NCBI GenBank assembly: GCA_016721305.1
Contig: JADKIH010000002.1
Location: forward strand, 310,001 to 374,000
Origin: Bacteroidota bacterium
GTDB taxonomy: Bacteria > Bacteroidota > Bacteroidia > AKYH767-A > 2013-40CM-41-45
Reading direction: 5' to 3'
Length of the DNA: 64,000 nt
Shown: piece by piece, positions 58,891 through 64,000 of the stretch
How the letters are laid out: each line of letters starts with the position of its first letter
Numbering within the stretch: position 1 is the stretch's first letter
The notes under the pieces: generated by a model
What the model was told of the DNA's origin: nothing
Databases searched by the model: none
The model's input: the letters and a program-made list of their open reading frames with translations, nothing else
Made by a program: the position numbers and the translations under genes

Positions 58891-58898
58891 TAAATTTG
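58891..58898 (+). promoter_or_regulatory. Candidate -7 element of the TonB receptor gene
   Basis: TAAATTTG matches TAnnTTTG exactly, 17 bp before the ATG at 58916. No clear TTG at 19 bp was found. Confidence 0.4.
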
Positions 58899-58915
58899 CG
58901 CGACAATTCCAACTT

Positions 58916-61213
58916 ATGAAATTCAAATTTTATACTCTCCTGCTCCTCATTCTGGCAGGGACTTTTCTTCTTTTGCTCAACAAAGCGGTGAGGTACGTGG
59001 CTTCGTCTACGAAAAAGAAACTTCCGAGCCGGCCATTTATACCAGCGTTTTTCTGCAGGGAACTACTTATGGAGCATTGACAAATCTCGATGGATTCTTC
59101 ACAATTTCCCGAATTAAGCCGGGAACATATACACTTATGGTTACGTCTGTCGGCTTCGATACGATTCGCCAGGAGGTTATTGTTAAAGGTGGCGACCTGA
59201 TCACACGTAAGCTTTATCTTGTTCAGTCCTCTATCGAAATGAAGGAAGTCGAAGTATCGGCCGAATCGCAGTCAAAGAAAACCGATGTCCGCATTTCCGT
59301 TAATAAAGTCACTCCACGTGAAATCCGCCAAATCCCTTCTGTCGGCGGTGATCCGGACTTAGCACAATATCTTCAAGTTGTTCCCGGTGTGGTTTTCTCC
59401 GGCGATCAGGGTGGTCAGCTTTATATTCGCGGCGGTACTCCGATTCAAAACAAATTGTTGCTCGATGGAATGATTATCTACAATCCGTTCCACAGCATCG
59501 GATTGTATTCCGTATTTGATGCCGATATCATTCGTGGCGCCGATATTTACACAGGTGGTTTCAATGCGGAATATGGTGATCGTATCTCTTCTATCATGGA
59601 TATCACCACTCGCGACGGAAATAAAAACGTAAAGCCGGGAAATTCTCCGCCAACCCTTTTACTTCTAAATTACTGTTGGAAGGACCGATAAAAAAAGAAA
59701 ATGAAAATGGCGGAAGCTCATCATTTCTGGTAACCGGCAAAACGTCGTATCTCGACAAGACTTCGAAATCGCTTTACTCTTATGCCGATTCACTTGGCCT
59801 CCCTTATTCATTCAACGATCTGTATGGTAAAATTTCTTTTAATGGCTCAAGCGGCAGTAAATTCAATCTGTTCGGCTTCCATTTCGCCGACGATGTAAAA
59901 TACCTTCACATGGCAGATTTAGGATGGCAATCGACGGGATTCGGAACCAACTTCGTTCTCGTTCCTTCCGGATCAGCAGTTCTCATCGAGGGAAACTTTG
60001 CGTATTCTGATTACCGAATCGAATTAGTTGAAGCCGACAAATTAGATCGCCATAGTGAAATCGGCGGGTTCAACGGAGGCTTGAATTTTACTTATTTCAT
60101 GGGCAAAAATGAGTTTCGTTACGGCATCGAATTATTAGGATTCAAAACCGATTTCAAAAACAGCAATGCCATCGGAACTACGAGCGGGCAATTAGAAAAC
60201 ACAACGGAGCTTGCCGGTTATATGAAATTGAAAAAGTATGGAGCAAAGTTGTATTTGAACCGGGCTTCCGAATTAACTACTACTCTTCTCTTTCTGAATT
60301 CTCACTCGAACCACGTGCGGGATTGAAATATAATATTAGCGATAAATTCCGCTTCAAAGCTGCTGCCGGACTTTACTCGCAAAACTTTCTTGCGGCTACG
60401 AGCGACAGAGATGTGGTGAATTTATTTTATGGCTTCCTTTCCGATCCGACGATTTTCCAAAAACATTCAAAGGCGAAGCTGTTGATTCCCGCCTGCAAAA
60501 AGCGCAACACGTTGTAGCCGGCTTTGAAATTGACCTTCCGTTTCACCTCACTATGAATATAGAAGGTTACTATAAAAACTTCTCACAATTGGAGAATATT
60601 AACCGCGACAAGATCTTCACCGACGATCAGGCACATGCCGATAAACCGGATGCACAAAAGAAAGATTTTATCATCGAAACAGGTGTTGCTAAGGGAGCCG
60701 ACATGACATTAAAATACGAGCATAATAACTTCTATTTATGGCTCGTTTATTCTCAGGTTTTGTTATCACGACGATGGAACTCAGGAATATCAACCGAACT
60801 TCGACCGCCGACATAATGTGAACCTTGTATCTTCTTACAAATTCGGAAAGAAAGATGCTTGGCAAGTAAATGCTCGTTGGAATTTTGGATCGCCATTCCC
60901 ATTCACTCAATCACAGGGTTATTTTGAATCAATGTTGTTCCCTAACGGGGCCGGTACTGATATCCTGACGCAGAATGGCGATATCTCTACTTACTACGGC
61001 CAACTTAATAATGGTCGCCTGTCCTATTTTCACCGACTCGACATATCGGTTCAACGAACATTTACATTCTCAAAAAACACCACTCTCGAAGTAACTGCCG
61101 GTGCAACGAATGTATACAACCGAGACAATATCTTCTATGTAAATCGAATGACAGGTGTTCGAATCTATCAGTTACCTATTATTCCAAGCCTGGGCTTAAA
61201 CTTCTCCTTCTAA
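58916..61213 (+). CDS. TonB-dependent receptor with carboxypeptidase-regulatory N-terminus (several frameshifts)
   Basis: This outer-membrane active transporter has a signal (MKFKFYTLLLLILAGTF) followed by a CarboxypepD_reg domain (about residues 25-105: GEVRGFVYEKETSEPAIYTS, TNLDGFFTISRIKPGTYTLM). A plug domain comes next (about 115-230: VTPREIRQIPSVGGDPDLAQ, GGQLYIRGGTPIQNKLLLDG, GGFNAEYGDRISSIMD), then a beta-barrel ending in SLGLNFSF, whose final Phe is typical of barrel proteins. Frames break near 58970, 59640, 60255, 60465, 60755 and 60815. Restored length is about 765 residues. No SusD-type partner lies next to it, so it is unlikely to be a glycan-uptake pair; the substrate is unknown. 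Confidence 0.88.
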
Positions 61214-61225
61214 ATCCCGAAAAAA

Positions 61226-61262
61226 TATTTTAAAAAAGGCTTCTGATTTCAGAGGCCTTTTT
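61226..61262. terminator. Bidirectional terminator
   Basis: The stem AAAAAGGCTTCTG-ATTT-CAGAGGCCTTTTT (one wobble), with A- and T-runs on either side, lies between the convergent TonB receptor and PAP2 genes. Confidence 0.85.
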
Positions 61263-61276
61263 ACTTTCATTTAGTC

Positions 61277-62209
61277 TCAAAAACTCTTCAGCATGGTAAT
61301 CCCTCCGCCATTGTTCTGAAACATGGGAATGAAAACCGTATTGGAATATAGTCGCGAGGAATTAATCCGCTTGTTATAATTACAAACCTGGGTACCGCAT
61401 AAGTATCCGATAAAACCACCGGCCACCACATCTGAAAGCCAGTGTTCATGCTTGACTAGTCTTGAAACGCCTACTAAACCTGCTGTTGCATATGCAATGA
61501 ATGGAACTGCCTTATACTCCTTATATTCTTTAGCAAAAACCGTTGCCATTGCAAAAGCGGCACCTGTGTGGCCTGACGGAAACGCATCGAATGAGCTAAC
61601 CGTTCTATTTTTGTTGTAACGAGAATTGAACTGTGCAAACGGCCCGAACCAATGGCCATAATTATATTCAGCATCTGCATAAGAGCTTCCCGGACGAATT
61701 CTTCCGGCCAAAACTTTTCCGACTCTCAGCCAAACTCCTGCCGTGGCTGCTGCCTGAGCTGCTAGTACTGCGGTATGAAATCCTTTGTAATGATGAGTAC
61801 TAAGATTAAACAAACCATATCCGGCCAGTAATGCGTATCCATAATAATCACCCAACTCCGTAAAATGCGAATTAAAGCTCCAAAGACCGGGATGCTTTTT
61901 TTCGATAGGCCTGAACTTTTCATCAATTTGGTGATCAACACTAAAAAGGGCAACCGTGGTCGCTGCAACTCCTGCCGTGACCAATGCCTGCTTCGCTGAA
62001 ATGCGAAAAGGTGCACACGCCTGCTCCCCGAGGGAATGAAAAAAGAACGGGACTACTCCATTTTTGGCTTTCAGACTAAAAAGAGAATCTGCTTTCAACT
62101 CTCTTTTAAAAATCTGCTTCCTGATTTGCGCCGAATCCACTTCCGCATAAATCACTTGCGAAACCAACAGTAAAACGGTCAGCTGTAGACAGATCAGGTA
62201 AGTTCTCAT
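61277..62209 (-). CDS. PAP2-family phosphatase
   Basis: This 310-residue protein has a signal peptide (MRTYLICLQLTVLLLVSQVI). The PAP2 triad of motifs is present: KVLAGRIRPGSSY (K-x6-RP type), FDAFPSGHTGAAFAMATVFA (PSGH) and GVSRLVKHEHWLSDVVAGGF (SR-x5-H-x3-D). Several hydrophobic segments lie between. Such enzymes remove phosphate from lipids (phosphatidate, undecaprenyl pyrophosphate, lipid A) or phosphosugars at the envelope; the substrate here is not clear. A cleavable signal peptide in a PAP2 protein suggests a periplasmic or outer-membrane location. The frame is intact. It is divergent from pyrG. Confidence 0.9.
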   Translation of the reverse strand: MRTYLICLQLTVLLLVSQVIYAEVDSAQIRKQIFKRELKADSLFSLKAKNGVVPFFFHSLGEQACAPFRISAKQALVTAGVAATTVALFSVDHQIDEKFRPIEKKHPGLWSFNSHFTELGDYYGYALLAGYGLFNLSTHHYKGFHTAVLAAQAAATAGVWLRVGKVLAGRIRPGSSYADAEYNYGHWFGPFAQFNSRYNKNRTVSSFDAFPSGHTGAAFAMATVFAKEYKEYKAVPFIAYATAGLVGVSRLVKHEHWLSDVVAGGFIGYLCGTQVCNYNKRINSSRLYSNTVFIPMFQNNGGGITMLKSF

Positions 62210-62271
62210 CAGAGTGCAAGAATCAGCATAATTATTTACTACTCGAAATTTTTTTGTTTGTCTTTAACAGT

Positions 62272-62279
62272 TACATTTG
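62272..62279 (+). promoter_or_regulatory. Candidate -7 element of pyrG
   Basis: TACATTTG matches TAnnTTTG exactly. A TTTG lies 15 bp upstream (62253-62256), shorter than the ideal 19. It would give a leader of about 65 nt before the GTG at 62350. Confidence 0.4.
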
Positions 62280-62349
62280 TACCCCGTGTTGATGAAATGG
62301 CTTTTTTATTTCAGCAGCATTTTTCACTAAACAAGTAATAATCAGCACG

Positions 62350-63961
62350 GTGGCTTCAGCAAAATACATATTCGTTACAGGCGGCGTAACCTCTTCTCTC
62401 GGAAAAGGCATTATTTCGGCTTCATTGGCTAAACTCTTACAGGGTCGCGGCTATTCAGTAACCATTCAAAAACTCGATCCTTACATTAACGTCGATCCGG
62501 GTACTCTCAATCCTTATGAACATGGCGAATGCTATGTCACCGATGACGGCGCCGAAACAGATTTAGATCTTGGACATTACGAACGTTTTCTTAACGTTCC
62601 AACTTCCCAGGCTAATAACGTTACGACAGGAAGAATTTACCAGACCGTTATCAATAAGGAACGCGAAGGCGAATATCTTGGCAAAACCGTTCAGATCATT
62701 CCGCATATCACCGATGAAATCAAACGCCGCATCAAACTGTTGGGTGATACCGGCGAATTCGACATCGTGATCACGGAGATTGGCGGTACTGTTGGCGATA
62801 TTGAATCACTTCCTTATGTAGAAAGCGTACGTCAGCTCAAATGGGAGCTCGGAAGTTCCCGCTCTATCTATTCACCTGACACTTGTACCCTATCTTGCAG
62901 CTGCCGGTGAATTAAAAACCAAACCGACTCAGCACTCTGTGAAAGCCCTCCTCGAATTAGGAGTCCAGCCGGATGTACTTGTGTGTCGCACCGAACGACC
63001 GATATCGCAAGACATTCGTCGCAAGATTGCTCTCTTCTGTAACGTGAACGTAAATGCCGTCATTGAATCCATCGATGCTGATTCTATTTATGACGTTCCA
63101 TTACTTATGTATAAAGAGCAGCTTGACAAAGTTGTTCTAAATAAACTAAAGCTTGCTCTTCAACACGAACCGGAACTCGCACAGTGGAAAGACTTTTTGG
63201 GCAAGCTGAAAAATCCGGTGAATGAAGTTCGAATCGGACTCGTTGGTAAGTACATCGAGTTAAAAGATGCTTACAAATCGATTGCCGAAGCATTTATTCA
63301 CGCCGGCGTTGCCAATGAATGCAAGGTCAAACTCGACTGGATTCACTCTGAAAAAATAGATTCTGAGAACGTATCACACAAATTAGCCGGGCTGAACGGA
63401 ATTTTAGTTGCTCCGGGATTTGGCGATCGCGGTATTGAAGGAAAAATTACCGCCATTCAGTATGCACGCGAAAACAACATTCCGTTTTTGGGAATTTGTC
63501 TTGGTATGCAATGCGCTGTGATCGAATTTGCCAGAAATGTGATCGGCTGGAAAGATGCCCACTCCACTGAAATGAGTCCAAACACCAAGCATCCGGTAAT
63601 TGACTTTATGGAAGAGCAGAAAAAAATCACCAAGAAAGGCGGAACCATGCGCTTGGGTGAATACCAATGCATGCTTCAAAAAGGAACAAAAGCTTATTCA
63701 GTTTATGGCAAAGCAAAAATCGGAGAACGACACCGCCATCGCTATGAATTCAACAATAAGTTTCTCAAAGATTTCGAAGAAGCCGGAATGACACCTTCGG
63801 GAATCAACCCCGATAATAATTTGGTGGAAGTAATTGAACTTAAGAATCACCCATGGTTCATCGGCGTACAATATCACCCTGAATATAAAAGTACGGTTGA
63901 AAATCCGCACCCGCTTTTCGTGCGTTTTGTTAGAGCGGCGATGGAGCAGACACGGAGTTGA
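62350..63961 (+). CDS. pyrG: CTP synthase (one frameshift)
   Basis: PyrG makes CTP from UTP with glutamine as ammonia source. The synthetase half starts with KYIFVTGGVTSSLGKGIISA, then YINVDPGTLNPYEHGECYVT and GGTVGDIESLPYVE. The frame breaks near 62868 (one base); restored, it reads IHLTLVPYLAAAGELKTKPT and continues with VCRTERPISQDIRRKIALFC. The amidotransferase half has the nucleophile Cys in FLGICLGMQCAVIEFARNV and the His/Glu in GVQYHPEYKS. The total of about 537 residues is standard. The start codon is GTG at 62350 (MASAKYIF), supported by the family N-terminus. Short ATTATGAAT repeats follow the stop to the window end. Confidence 0.95.
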
Positions 63962-63965
63962 TTTT

Positions 63966-64000
63966 GAATTCGGAATTATGAATTATGAATTATGAATTCA
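63966..64000 (+). repeat. GAATTATGA nonamer array at the window end
   Basis: About three units of AATTATGAA start 5 bp after the pyrG stop and run to the edge of the window, so the full length is unknown. Confidence 0.8.

Noticed and set aside
1..64000. tRNA or rRNA genes
   Set aside because: No cloverleaf with a GGTTCGAATCC-type arm and no rRNA core sequence was recognised by eye; a tRNAscan run would settle it.

Overview
The window comes from a member of the phylum Bacteroidota. The evidence is the many secreted proteins with Por/type IX secretion (T9SS) C-terminal sorting domains, promoters of the Bacteroidota type (TTG-N19-TAnnTTTG), a TonB-dependent receptor with a carboxypeptidase-regulatory N-terminus, and lineage-typical small genes (DUF5606, DUF6438, a DUF748/AsmA-like protein, an HsdR_N-like protein). 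The order cannot be fixed from the sequence alone; a free-living Chitinophagales/Sphingobacteriales-like organism is a reasonable guess. No rRNA or tRNA gene was seen. About a third of the genes carry one or more single-base indels, most in A/T/G homopolymers, that break otherwise conserved housekeeping proteins (SecA, PyrG, GmhA, POT transporter, TonB receptor). This looks like uncorrected long-read consensus error rather than biology, so such genes are given as single CDSs spanning the break.

Layout. 1-10.7 kb: a secreted Asp-box protein running off the left edge (minus), then secA, a POT peptide transporter, two thioredoxin-fold proteins and a T9SS Asp-box protein (plus). 10.7-19.3 kb: a minus-strand tandem array of a two-gene unit (a ~488-aa secreted protein plus a ~138-aa T9SS-domain protein) with three units and the stub of a fourth, invaded by two copies of one IS3-family element and a possible IS21-like scar. 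19.5-30 kb: a T9SS remnant, a ~1490-aa nidogen/PKD-repeat protein with a type B sorting domain, two tiny overlapping membrane-protein genes, an amidase, a PETase-like alpha/beta hydrolase with a sorting domain, and a GATase-like secreted protein. 30-42 kb: an MXAN_6640-type metalloprotease, a DUF6438 lipoprotein, an AsmA-like protein, and a run with an AI-2E family permease, MlaE-MlaF-MlaD lipid transport genes, an outer-membrane barrel and a YihY/BrkB protein. 42-53 kb: yifB/comM, gmhA, a striking non-coding array of ~210-bp structured repeats (44.56-45.68 kb), a murB with two internal deletions, a large hybrid histidine kinase, an M3 oligoendopeptidase and a DUF5606 gene. 53-64 kb: a T9SS subtilase, an HsdR_N-like gene, a deleted amn, holA, an EVE-domain gene, a TonB receptor, a PAP2 phosphatase and pyrG.

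The most unusual content is non-coding. The 44.56-45.68 kb array repeats a 20-bp perfect stem with a ~32-nt loop six times, separated by ~140-nt spacers that themselves fold into nested stems. In addition, short-period (6-9 bp) tandem arrays sit at the 3' ends of many genes, often beginning inside or within a few bases of the stop codon and often in inverted pairs. The GGGTTGC arrays among them fit the G-quadruplex consensus.

Functionally the window combines envelope biogenesis (SecA, Mla/MCE, barrel proteins, AsmA-like, PAP2, GmhA, MurB), nucleotide metabolism and DNA replication (PyrG, Amn, HolA), and a large secreted repertoire of proteases, hydrolases and adhesin-like repeat proteins exported through Sec and T9SS.
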